From positions 1,240,001 to 1,304,000 of the forward strand of contig NZ_CP031030.1 in NCBI RefSeq assembly GCF_003711225.1: DNA of 64,000 nt, written 5' to 3'. Position numbers and translations under genes: made by a program. This DNA comes from Runella sp. SP2. Lineage in GTDB: Bacteria > Bacteroidota > Bacteroidia > Cytophagales > Spirosomataceae. The notes beneath the pieces were generated by a model, which saw only the letters and a list, made by a program, of their open reading frames with translations, had not been told where the DNA came from and did not search any database. This document shows positions 9,011 through 16,863 of this stretch, piece after piece (the stretch's first letter is position 1; each line of letters begins with the position of its first letter).

Positions 9011-10693
9011 ATGAACATAAATAAATTAAAAATATTCGCATTGGGTAGTATGCTACTCGTCAGTACTTCTTGCCAAGATTTACTAAAAGAAGAGCTGGTT
9101 TCAAACATCGGTAATGATTACATAAACACCGCTAAAGGATTTGAAGATGCCACAAAAGCGGCTTATTCGTCACTCAGGACGTTTTATGGTACGCAATTAG
9201 GTTTGACATTCACGGAGTATGGAACTGATATCTACGCTACGGGTGCCGATGGTGGATATAAAGGTTTTCATTTCTACGATACCCAAATCCAACCAACTGT
9301 AGATTATTTGGCTATCTTGTGGGATGAAATGTACAGAGGTATAAATACTTGCAATGCAATAATCGGTAGAGCGCCGACCGTAACAGGTGTTTCGGATGCG
9401 ACCAAAAAATTGAGAATTGCTGAGGCTAAGTTTCTGAGAGCTCACTATTACTATATTTTACATGAGCAGTTTGGGCCGCTTGATTTGAGATTAACGGAGA
9501 CTTTAGCGCCTAGCAAAGAGTCCAAACGCAATAGCTCAGCGGAAGTGTATGCCCAAATCATCAAAGACTGTAATGAAGCCATCGCCGATTTAGAGAACAA
9601 GGCACACTCAAATGATTATGGTAGAGCTACCAAAGCCTCGGCCGAAGCACTTTTAGCTAAGGTATATTTAGCCAAAGCTTACGGCCCAAATAAAGCTGCG
9701 GATGATTTCCAAAAAGCCGCTGATTTGTGTACTGGCCTTATTACAAAGTACGGTTTTAAACTTTTGGATGATTTTGCAGCTGTACATGACGAAAACAACC
9801 AACAAAATTCGGAAGTGGTTTTCGCCGTACAATATACTGCAGACCAAACCACGAACGTCACTAACGTGGGTGGAGAAGGTGGTGGTGGTAATAACCTTCA
9901 CTTGTTCTTTGGTATGCAGTATGATACTCAAGCGGGTATGGTAAGGGATGTTTTAAACGGTCGCCCTTTTAAAAGATTGAGACCAACCAATTTCTGCTTG
10001 AATACGATTTTTGGGGAAAGAGTAAATGATTCTCGTTACAAAAAAACCTTTAAAGATACTTGGTTGTGTAACAGCCCAGGCTCTTTTAATACCTCTTTCG
10101 ACAACTCAAAGGCGCGGGTTACTTTTGCTGCGGGTGATACGACAATCTTCATTCCTGGTTTTGAAATGAGTGTAGCAGAAAGAGCCAAAAGAAAATATCA
10201 AGTGTTGGTGCCAAGTAGATATGATGAGGCGCTCTTCCCAACATTGCAGAAATTTTTTGATACCAAACGTGCCGATAGAACTGAGCCACGCGGATCAAGA
10301 GATTATTTTGTATGGAGATTAGCCGATATTTATTTGATGCGTGCTGAGGCGTTGTTCCAGTTAAACAAAAAAGCGGACGCAGTTGCTGATATAAATGTAG
10401 TAAGACAAAGAGCAGGCTGGCCAGGTAAAAAAGACGCCATGAAAATCACAGAGGCGGAATTGACCTTTGATTTCATTGTAGATGAGCGTGCTCGTGAATT
10501 GGCAGGAGAGCAGATGCGTTGGCTAGATTTGAAACGTTGGGGGCTTTTGGTTGACCGAGTTAAAAAGCATAATCCACAAGCTCAAGCAGTGGCCGAAAAG
10601 CACTATTTACGCCCGATTCCTCAAACACAGATTGACCGCAGTGCAAAAAATGCAGAAGGTGTTTCTGTATTCCAGCAAAATCCAGGGTATTAA
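9011..10693 (+). CDS. SusD/RagB-family nutrient-binding lipoprotein
   Basis: 560 aa. The N-terminus is a lipoprotein signal with lipobox ending STSC (Cys ~21). The fold is TPR-like alpha-helical: KLRIAEAKFLRAHYYYIL and RATKASAEALLAKVYLAKA near the N-terminus, and the C-terminal RagB motif WRLADIYLMRAEAL plus DERARELAGEQMRWLDLKRWG. It sits at the cell surface as the lid of the SusC transporter (family knowledge). It directly follows susC in one operon and ends at a strong terminator. Confidence 0.95.
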   Translation: MNINKLKIFALGSMLLVSTSCQDLLKEELVSNIGNDYINTAKGFEDATKAAYSSLRTFYGTQLGLTFTEYGTDIYATGADGGYKGFHFYDTQIQPTVDYLAILWDEMYRGINTCNAIIGRAPTVTGVSDATKKLRIAEAKFLRAHYYYILHEQFGPLDLRLTETLAPSKESKRNSSAEVYAQIIKDCNEAIADLENKAHSNDYGRATKASAEALLAKVYLAKAYGPNKAADDFQKAADLCTGLITKYGFKLLDDFAAVHDENNQQNSEVVFAVQYTADQTTNVTNVGGEGGGGNNLHLFFGMQYDTQAGMVRDVLNGRPFKRLRPTNFCLNTIFGERVNDSRYKKTFKDTWLCNSPGSFNTSFDNSKARVTFAAGDTTIFIPGFEMSVAERAKRKYQVLVPSRYDEALFPTLQKFFDTKRADRTEPRGSRDYFVWRLADIYLMRAEALFQLNKKADAVADINVVRQRAGWPGKKDAMKITEAELTFDFIVDERARELAGEQMRWLDLKRWGLLVDRVKKHNPQAQAVAEKHYLRPIPQTQIDRSAKNAEGVSVFQQNPGY

Positions 10694-10718
10694 TAATTCA
10701 ATCAACCCCCACCAAGAA

Positions 10719-10745
10719 AAAAGAGGCGCAATTTGCGCCTCTTTT
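10719..10745. terminator. Terminator of the susCD operon
   Basis: 12-bp stem (10719-10730 with 10734-10745), ATT loop, and A/T outer arms giving a T run in both directions. Located between susD and the convergent rsgA. Confidence 0.88.
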
Positions 10746-10766
10746 GCTTTTAGATCAGTCAAAAAA

Positions 10767-11789
10767 TTATTTGCGGTTGTCTTGCCCACCGACCATACTC
10801 AAGTAGCTTTCGTAGCGACTCATGGCAATGGTGCCAGCTTCGACAGCATCTTTGACGGCGCATTTGGGCTCATCAATGTGAAGGCAATTGTTGAAACGAC
10901 ATTCGTTCAATAAATCACGCATTTCGGGGAAATAATGGCTGATTTCCTCTTCTTCAATCTCCGACAGTCCCAACTCTTTGATACCAGGCGAGTCAATGAT
11001 AAAGGTGGACGGGGCCAACTCAAACATTTCGGCAAAAGTGGTGGTATGGACGCCTTTGTTGGCAAAGGTCGAAACTTCGTTGGTGCGTAGGTTGAGATGC
11101 GGAGCGATGGCATTAACCAATGTCGATTTACCCACGCCTGAGTGTCCCGACAAAACCGAAATCTTCCCCGAAAGAAGTTCTCGAAATGACTCCACGCCTT
11201 CACCTGTGACGCTCGATGTGGTAAAACAGGTATAACCTAAGCCTCGATAGAGCTTAATCAAGTAGTCTTGGTATTCTTTGGTTTCTTCGTCAAACAAATC
11301 TTGTTTGTTGAAAATAACCGCACTCGGAATCCGAAACGATTCGGCAACGACTAACAAACGGTCGATGAATCCCAACGATGTACGTGGAAAGGTCAAAGTG
11401 GCTACGATAATCGCTTGGTCAACGTTGGCAGCTAATAAATGTGAATGTGCTGACTTTTGAACCGATTGCCGTGCGATGTAGTTGGCACGTGGTTCAATGT
11501 CGTTAATGATGCCTGTTTGCAACGATTCGTCCTCAATTTCCCAAAACACACGGTCACCTACGGCCACGGGATTGGTTACTTTTAAGTCCTGAAACTTAAA
11601 TTTTCCCCGCAGTCGGCAGCGCCAAATTTGTGCTTCTTCATCACGAACGTCGTACCAAGAGCCTGTCGAACGAATTACTAAGCCTTTCAACGAATTTGCG
11701 TTGATTTCTTCGGTTCGTTTGGCAATGGCCGCCGCACTTTTGGTCTGAAATTTAGCGGGAGGTGCCTTTATTTTACCTGATTTTTTCAT
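10767..11789 (-). CDS. rsgA: Small ribosomal subunit biogenesis GTPase RsgA
   Basis: 340 aa. OB-fold (~33-100), then a circularly permuted GTPase domain with G4 NKQD (161-164) before G1 GHSGVGKST (215-223) and G3 DSPG (266-269), then a zinc-binding domain with C297, C302, H304 and C310. This order is diagnostic of RsgA/YjeQ, which checks late 30S subunit assembly. The N-terminal ~30 residues are basic and Ala-rich. The start lies 5 nt from the RAYT stop, so it may be co-transcribed with that gene. Confidence 0.96.
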   Translation of the reverse strand: MKKSGKIKAPPAKFQTKSAAAIAKRTEEINANSLKGLVIRSTGSWYDVRDEEAQIWRCRLRGKFKFQDLKVTNPVAVGDRVFWEIEDESLQTGIINDIEPRANYIARQSVQKSAHSHLLAANVDQAIIVATLTFPRTSLGFIDRLLVVAESFRIPSAVIFNKQDLFDEETKEYQDYLIKLYRGLGYTCFTTSSVTGEGVESFRELLSGKISVLSGHSGVGKSTLVNAIAPHLNLRTNEVSTFANKGVHTTTFAEMFELAPSTFIIDSPGIKELGLSEIEEEEISHYFPEMRDLLNECRFNNCLHIDEPKCAVKDAVEAGTIAMSRYESYLSMVGGQDNRK

Positions 11790-11793
11790 AAGT

Positions 11794-12438
11794 CTATACT
11801 TCCATTAGATTAGCCAACCTTGAATCAGGTTTTGACTGATGAAAACGAGAATATTCTTGTGGAGAGCCAAACCAATTGAGAACATATTCACGCGCCAAAG
11901 GAGTGGTTCGATTGTCTAAAAAAGAATGATAAGAAGTGAAACGCCAATCGTTTAAGTCTTTACAAAACCCATGATGCACAGGGTTGTAATGTATGTAATG
12001 AATTAATTTTGTAAAATATACTTCATTCTTAACCACTTTTCTTTTCAAATTATCCATAAATAAAACCCCTTTCCGATTAAAAAAACGATTGAATGCTTGC
12101 GCATACCCGTTACAAAAATTTTGAAACTGTTGCATCACAAACTTGTGCGTATCGAACGTCGTTTTATCAAAATTATCAGGATTGTATTGCGGATCTTTGG
12201 CTTGCTTTCTGGTATGATAATATTCTATCAATGCTTCTTGATTTTTAATTCTAGCCAAAAGATGAAAGTGATTTGGCATTAAACAATAAGCATACAAGTC
12301 GCAGACGAATTGGGTGTGCTTTGTAAGTTGTTGTAAGAAATAGTGATAATTTGTTTCTTGTATAAAGAGCAAATTGCCATGTACTGCGTGATTGAAAATA
12401 TGATAGCATTTTTCGGACTCAAATGTATCTGCAAACAT
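11794..12438 (-). CDS. REP-associated tyrosine transposase (RAYT, Y1_Tnp family)
   Basis: The start is MFADTFESEK (215 aa); the 28 extra upstream codons read through repeat DNA. Single-strand transposase fold with the HUH motif as HFH (H57, H59 in MPNHFHLL) and the C-terminal segment YIHYNPVHHG, where Y148 is the likely catalytic Tyr. RAYTs are domesticated IS200/IS605 relatives that act on REP hairpins. Three degenerate repeats lie directly at the 5' end, and the gene's own start codon lies inside the first. There are no IS ends or second ORF. The gene appears intact. Confidence 0.88.
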   Translation of the reverse strand: MFADTFESEKCYHIFNHAVHGNLLFIQETNYHYFLQQLTKHTQFVCDLYAYCLMPNHFHLLARIKNQEALIEYYHTRKQAKDPQYNPDNFDKTTFDTHKFVMQQFQNFCNGYAQAFNRFFNRKGVLFMDNLKRKVVKNEVYFTKLIHYIHYNPVHHGFCKDLNDWRFTSYHSFLDNRTTPLAREYVLNWFGSPQEYSRFHQSKPDSRLANLMEV

Positions 12439-12688
12439 ATTTTGAGACGGATGAAAAAATCTTTCCAAGGTTTGGAATCTTGGGAAGATTAGATAAAGGA
12501 TTTTTTTCCATTTGAGACTCAAATGTGTTTGTGAAGATACTTTACGGTGGTAGAAAAAACCTTTTCAAGGTACCAACCAGCTAATTACAATCTTTTAATT
12601 TGAGGCGTAAATGTAACTTCAAACATATTTTTGCGATAGTTGAAAAACCTTTCCAAGGTTCCAAACCTTGGAAAGGATAAACAAATTA
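12411..12688. repeat. Three degenerate direct repeats with CCAAGG hairpins, RAYT-associated
   Basis: Copies start at 12411, 12511 and 12599 (periods 100 and 88). The shared core on the plus strand is (G)ACTCAAATGTR, then AAACATATTTT, then GAAAAA-CTTTYCAAGGT, then ATTACAATC in copies 2 and 3. Copy 3 ends in a perfect 13-bp hairpin (12648-12660 with 12664-12676, loop CCA). Copy 1 has an equivalent 15-bp arm pair with two wobble positions. Copy 2 has lost the right arm. The last unit runs into the kdnB stop codon (12686-12688). Confidence 0.75.
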
Positions 12689-13765
12689 CAATCGTCTAAA
12701 AATTGCTTCGATGTCGGCAATTGTCACTTTCTCTCTCCAATCGTACCCGACAGCGTGATTCCACATGTGATCAAGTTTGTACGAGACATGGGCCATGGCC
12801 GTGATTTGCTCATCCGTCCAGTCTTTCGACAATCCTTGCGGAAGTGTGATGTTGTGTTGCGCCACCATTTGTTTAAATTCGGCGACCCCTTCTGGATAAT
12901 AATCTTCCAAATGATTGAAAGCAATGCAGTTGGAATAACAATGTCGCATTCCTAAAATCTTTGAAAGACCATAGCTAATAGCGTGACAAATACCCACTTC
13001 AGAATAGGTCAAACTCAAGCCTCCCATCAACGACGCCACCATCAGTTTATCATCATTTTCGGGGGTTTGTCCAGCGTTTTCTCCCAAATAAATATCGCGA
13101 CAAAGCTTCATTGATTGCTCGGCGTAAGCATGCGAGTAAGCGTTGTTGAACTGCCCATTTTCTGACTCGATACAGTGAATGTAGGTATCCATCCCCACAT
13201 AAAACCACCAGTCGCGCGGAACAGTCGCAATCAACTCGGGGTCAAGTACCACTTGGTTAAAAACCGTCCATTCGCATTTTAAACCCAATTTTTTCTCAGG
13301 GCCTGTCAACACGGCCGTCATCGAAACCTCCGCGCCAGTTCCCGAAATAGTAGGAACGCCTACGTGGTAAATGCCTGGTTTTTTGATGAGGTTTAACCCT
13401 TGGTACAAGGTTGAAGAGCCTTCGTTGGTTACCATCAGCGATACGCATTTTGCAATGTCCATAATGGCTCCGCCGCCAATTCCTATGATGCCCGAAGGCA
13501 AACCTTTGCTGGCCAAAATCTCATCGCGCAAGGTGTCAATTTGTTCGGTGGTAGGCTCGTGTGGGTCAACGTCAATGAAATAAACGGTATCCTCAGGCTG
13601 AACGGGTAGGCGGCTTTCTAGTTCTTTCCCTTTAAAATAGTTGTCAATAATAAACACCATGTAGCCGTTGTTTTCGCTACGGTGTGGGGCGATGATTTCA
13701 CCCAATTGGCTAAAACTTCCCCGTCCAAAAACGGTTTTTTCGATTCCTTTGAAATTTTTATGCAT
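12686..13765 (-). CDS. kdnB: 3-deoxy-D-manno-octulosonate 8-oxidase KdnB (iron-type alcohol dehydrogenase)
   Basis: 359 aa iron-containing ADH family. Nucleotide-binding GIGGGAIMD (96-103), SGTGAEVS, and metal ligands D193, H197, H261 and H275 (GMDTYIHC, GICHA, MRHCY). KdnB oxidises Kdo at C8 to an aldehyde; the aminotransferase KdnA then makes 8-amino-3,8-dideoxy-Kdo for lipopolysaccharide, a route known from Shewanella (established knowledge). The gene 76 nt upstream is KdnA-like, and this pairing is what separates KdnB from other iron ADHs. The sugar product here is inferred from that pairing. Confidence 0.85.
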   Translation of the reverse strand: MHKNFKGIEKTVFGRGSFSQLGEIIAPHRSENNGYMVFIIDNYFKGKELESRLPVQPEDTVYFIDVDPHEPTTEQIDTLRDEILASKGLPSGIIGIGGGAIMDIAKCVSLMVTNEGSSTLYQGLNLIKKPGIYHVGVPTISGTGAEVSMTAVLTGPEKKLGLKCEWTVFNQVVLDPELIATVPRDWWFYVGMDTYIHCIESENGQFNNAYSHAYAEQSMKLCRDIYLGENAGQTPENDDKLMVASLMGGLSLTYSEVGICHAISYGLSKILGMRHCYSNCIAFNHLEDYYPEGVAEFKQMVAQHNITLPQGLSKDWTDEQITAMAHVSYKLDHMWNHAVGYDWREKVTIADIEAIFRRL

Positions 13766-13841
13766 GAATCTAAGGTGCTAAAGCACTGTTATCCGTTAAT
13801 ACAAATTACCATTGATTTATTAAAACTTTTGAAAATGAGCA

Positions 13842-15050
13842 TTAGCACGTATAAGCTGCCATTGCTTTACGAATCGCCTTTTCGAGGTTATTGGCAAGGG
13901 TTTCAAGCTCAGTTTGCGTCCACGTAACGCGTACCCCAAACGAAATCAAACGTCCAATAACTTCTTGCGACTTTGGTAAATCAAGGTTAGCATAATCTTG
14001 CGGAGCACCCAGTACTTGAACCGCTAACTTACCCGCCGTACGCATTTCTTTGAGATGATCCCACTGGTTGATAAAGTGGTACATGTTGGTAAACCAATAG
14101 TTGAAACCACCCACACCCGCAGCGTTCAATTCGGCCACCACGGCTTGGGCACTTTCGGTGTCTGGCAACAATAAATTCAAGAACGTAGCCGAATCGCCTT
14201 CAGCATCGGGAATTCGGGCAAAAGAAACCCCAGGCACGTTGGCAAGGCGGTTCATCAACCACTTTTTGTGCTCGTTGTTCTTTTCTACTAGATATGGAAC
14301 ACGCCGCGTTTGGGCTAACCCAACGGCCGCATGAAGTTCTGAAATGCGGTAGTTGAAGCCGATAATTGGGTGTTGTTCCATACCACGGTTGTTACCAATG
14401 TGGTCGTGACCGTGGTCAGAATAGCTATCGGCAAACTTGTAGGCTTGTTCGTCGTTGGTTACAAAAACGCCGCCTTCGCCTGCGGTAGCGATTTTGAAAA
14501 AGTCGTACGAATATGCCCCTGTTTTGCCCCAAAGCCCCGTATAAGTTCCTTTATAATTGGCACCCATTGCTTGTCCTGCATCTTCTACCAAAATAAGGTT
14601 ATGCTCATTGACAACTTCCATGATAGCGTCCATATCAGCCATTTGACCACACATGTGTACCAAACAAATGGCTTTTGTTTTAGGCGTGACAACTTTGCGG
14701 ATTCCTTCGGCGGAAAGGCAAAGTGTTTCGTCGATTTCGGCAAAAACGGGTAAGGCACCAATCATCAAAACAGCTTCTACCGAAGCGATATATGTGAAAG
14801 GTGGTACAATCACTTCGTCGCCTGTGCCAATACCTGCCGCAACAAGGGCAGTCTGAATGGCAGTCGAGCCGCTTGAAACGGCATGGGCGTATTTGGCACC
14901 TACTACTTTACACACTTCCGCTTCCATTTCGCGGGCTTTCCAAATATTATTACGTTGCGCTTCGTGGTTAAAACGAAAGAAAACTCCTGTCTCTAAAACG
15001 TCATTAATTTCTTTGCGCTCTTCTGCGCCGTATAATTCTGTTCCTGGCAT
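13842..15050 (-). CDS. kdnA: 8-amino-3,8-dideoxy-octulosonate transaminase KdnA (DegT/DnrJ/EryC1 family)
   Basis: 402 aa PLP-dependent sugar aminotransferase. SSGSTAIQTAL binds the phosphate, D157 in VEDAGQAMG contacts the PLP ring, and K186 in DFFKIATAGEGG is the Schiff-base lysine. It gives the amino group to the 8-aldehyde made by KdnB, whose gene follows in the same direction. The 76-nt gap carries a small GTGCT/AGCAC hairpin (13775-13786). With kdnB it should make amino-Kdo for the inner core of lipopolysaccharide. Confidence 0.85.
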   Translation of the reverse strand: MPGTELYGAEERKEINDVLETGVFFRFNHEAQRNNIWKAREMEAEVCKVVGAKYAHAVSSGSTAIQTALVAAGIGTGDEVIVPPFTYIASVEAVLMIGALPVFAEIDETLCLSAEGIRKVVTPKTKAICLVHMCGQMADMDAIMEVVNEHNLILVEDAGQAMGANYKGTYTGLWGKTGAYSYDFFKIATAGEGGVFVTNDEQAYKFADSYSDHGHDHIGNNRGMEQHPIIGFNYRISELHAAVGLAQTRRVPYLVEKNNEHKKWLMNRLANVPGVSFARIPDAEGDSATFLNLLLPDTESAQAVVAELNAAGVGGFNYWFTNMYHFINQWDHLKEMRTAGKLAVQVLGAPQDYANLDLPKSQEVIGRLISFGVRVTWTQTELETLANNLEKAIRKAMAAYTC

Positions 15051-15072
15051 AACTGTTACTGTTTTTTTGCTG

Positions 15073-15080
15073 CAAAGTTA
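15073..15080 (-). promoter_or_regulatory. Candidate -7 box for kdnAB
   Basis: Minus-strand TAACTTTG, an exact TAnnTTTG, 23 nt upstream of the kdnA start codon. No clear -33 TTG. Confidence 0.4.
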
Positions 15081-15128
15081 GTGATTTTGTAGTGTCGCAG
15101 GTTAACATTTTCTAAACCAGCACCTGAT

Positions 15129-16766
15129 TTACAGCCGAAAAGATACGTTGGTTTTAATAGGAGCTAGAGTGGGAGCGTTTTCGTTCATTAGCAAAAAATA
15201 GAAGGTATAAGATGGAGCGGTCAGGTACTTTTTTGAAATGGTAAAGGTGATTGTAGGTAAGACTGTGTTTGCCAAATCATTTTCGAGTTCGGTATTGAGG
15301 ATAAGGCTTTGATGGTTGCGCGGATTCGTCAATACGTTGATTTGATCATCAAGCGGGATATTACTTTGTTGGAGTACTAGTAAGCGACTTGAATAGCCAT
15401 GAATGGCTGCAATGTGCTTATCTGTACCTAGGATAGTCCCTGTAAAATGGAGTTTATCTGCTGTTTGGTAAAGTTTTTTCACCCTAAGTTGAATGGAGGT
15501 AATAGGCGGTCGATTAAAATTATCGTAAAAGGCTTTGTTATGAATGGGGGCTGGTATTGAAAAGTCATAATACCCGTATGTCCGTAATTTGTCCAAAATG
15601 GGGATTTCAAAATAATTATACCCTAAGTGTGTGAGTTGATAGTTTTCCATTCTAGTTGTTAAATCAACTTTTCTCCCTTCGGGGTTTCTCAAGTGAAACG
15701 TCATAAATTTAAGATGAATTCCAATGGATAAGGCGAAAATCAATGGAAATAGGAGGCGTTTAACTTGTTGGAAAGACTGTGCTGCGTACAAAGTAAAAAT
15801 AAAAAGAGAGGCCGTTAATATGACAGAATAAATCGAATACCGTTCAGAGGTGGCGGTGGTAATACCATATTCATATCGCTTAAAAGTGGTCATTGCAGCC
15901 ATTAATATACTATAAAACATACATAGAAAAAAGAAGGGGCTGGGGCGGTAAAATTTCCGATAAAAGGCCAAACCTATGCCTCCCAAAAACACGATTCCTC
16001 CCAATTGCGCCACCTTTGCATTGAAACCTATACTTCCCAAAAATGCGAAAAAGAACGAAAATGCCTTGGGAAGTTGCGAAAAGAACAAGCGAGAAGTAGG
16101 GTGGCGGTAAATGGGTTCATAATGCCAGTAATAGCTACCCATTAGCAGCAGCGACCAACCGAGCCAAAGTCCCAAAATAGAATAACGCTTTTGTAAAAAG
16201 TAAACGCAGCTTAAAATGGGTAAGAGTGCAAAGCCTCCACTGTTGGAAAAAATAGAAAGACAACTGAAAATCAATGTTGCAACGAAGGAACGAATCGATG
16301 TATTTTTAACTGAAAAATGGAGCGTGCAAAGACCAAAAAATGCAGAAAACAGATTGGAATTCTGCATGGGTAACAGGGTGTTTGAAATCGGAGCTATGAC
16401 GACAAATGCGATAGGGAGAATCCACCAACGAGGAAAATCAACTAAATTGATGTAAAATATATAAACCATCCCGAGCAAACTTATGTTGCCAAATACCAAC
16501 CACCATCGCAGGTCGATGTGTCCCGAAATTTGGAATTGTACCCACGCTAAAAGCCGTGTGATGACGATTCGATGCTCGTTATGTTGATAGAAGAAGGCAG
16601 TAATTTTATCCCGTAGATTGGTTGCTTCATGAAGCTGATTAAACAGATTCATAACGTAAAGGTCATCGCCAACGGGGAGGTTAATGAGGTGTTGGTAAAG
16701 AACGTAACTGAGCGAAAAAATCGGAAGTAAAATCAGAAGAAACCAATTTTTTTTAAAAAAAGGCAT
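15129..16766 (-). CDS. Polytopic membrane protein, possible GT-C type glycosyltransferase
   Basis: The start is MPFFKKNWF (545 aa), chosen over an upstream ATG that would overlap the divergent promoter region. About ten hydrophobic helices occupy residues ~1-350, and a soluble, likely periplasmic, C-terminal portion of ~170 residues follows. Residues after the first helix read NLPVGDDLYV, an acidic pair in the first periplasmic loop; GT-C enzymes carry catalytic acidic residues at that place. Residues WWILPIAFV and LPMQNSN are recognisable but not diagnostic. I do not recognise the family with certainty. Its position beside kdnAB is compatible with envelope sugar transfer, but that is inference. 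Confidence 0.7.
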   Translation of the reverse strand: MPFFKKNWFLLILLPIFSLSYVLYQHLINLPVGDDLYVMNLFNQLHEATNLRDKITAFFYQHNEHRIVITRLLAWVQFQISGHIDLRWWLVFGNISLLGMVYIFYINLVDFPRWWILPIAFVVIAPISNTLLPMQNSNLFSAFFGLCTLHFSVKNTSIRSFVATLIFSCLSIFSNSGGFALLPILSCVYFLQKRYSILGLWLGWSLLLMGSYYWHYEPIYRHPTSRLFFSQLPKAFSFFFAFLGSIGFNAKVAQLGGIVFLGGIGLAFYRKFYRPSPFFFLCMFYSILMAAMTTFKRYEYGITTATSERYSIYSVILTASLFIFTLYAAQSFQQVKRLLFPLIFALSIGIHLKFMTFHLRNPEGRKVDLTTRMENYQLTHLGYNYFEIPILDKLRTYGYYDFSIPAPIHNKAFYDNFNRPPITSIQLRVKKLYQTADKLHFTGTILGTDKHIAAIHGYSSRLLVLQQSNIPLDDQINVLTNPRNHQSLILNTELENDLANTVLPTITFTISKKYLTAPSYTFYFLLMNENAPTLAPIKTNVSFRL

Positions 16767-16863
16767 TGCAGAATCGGGACTAAAGGTGATACCTAAAAGG
16801 GTCAAAGATAATCTAAAAAGTTTTCTTTATCTTCGGCCTCAAGTACCATTGAAGATTAAACCT

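Noticed and set aside
11794-12688. Intact insertion sequence
   Set aside because: There are no terminal inverted repeats, target duplication or second ORF; the protein is of the single-copy RAYT type.
13775-13786. Terminator between kdnA and kdnB
   Set aside because: Only a 5-bp stem with an A/T loop and no T run on the minus strand.
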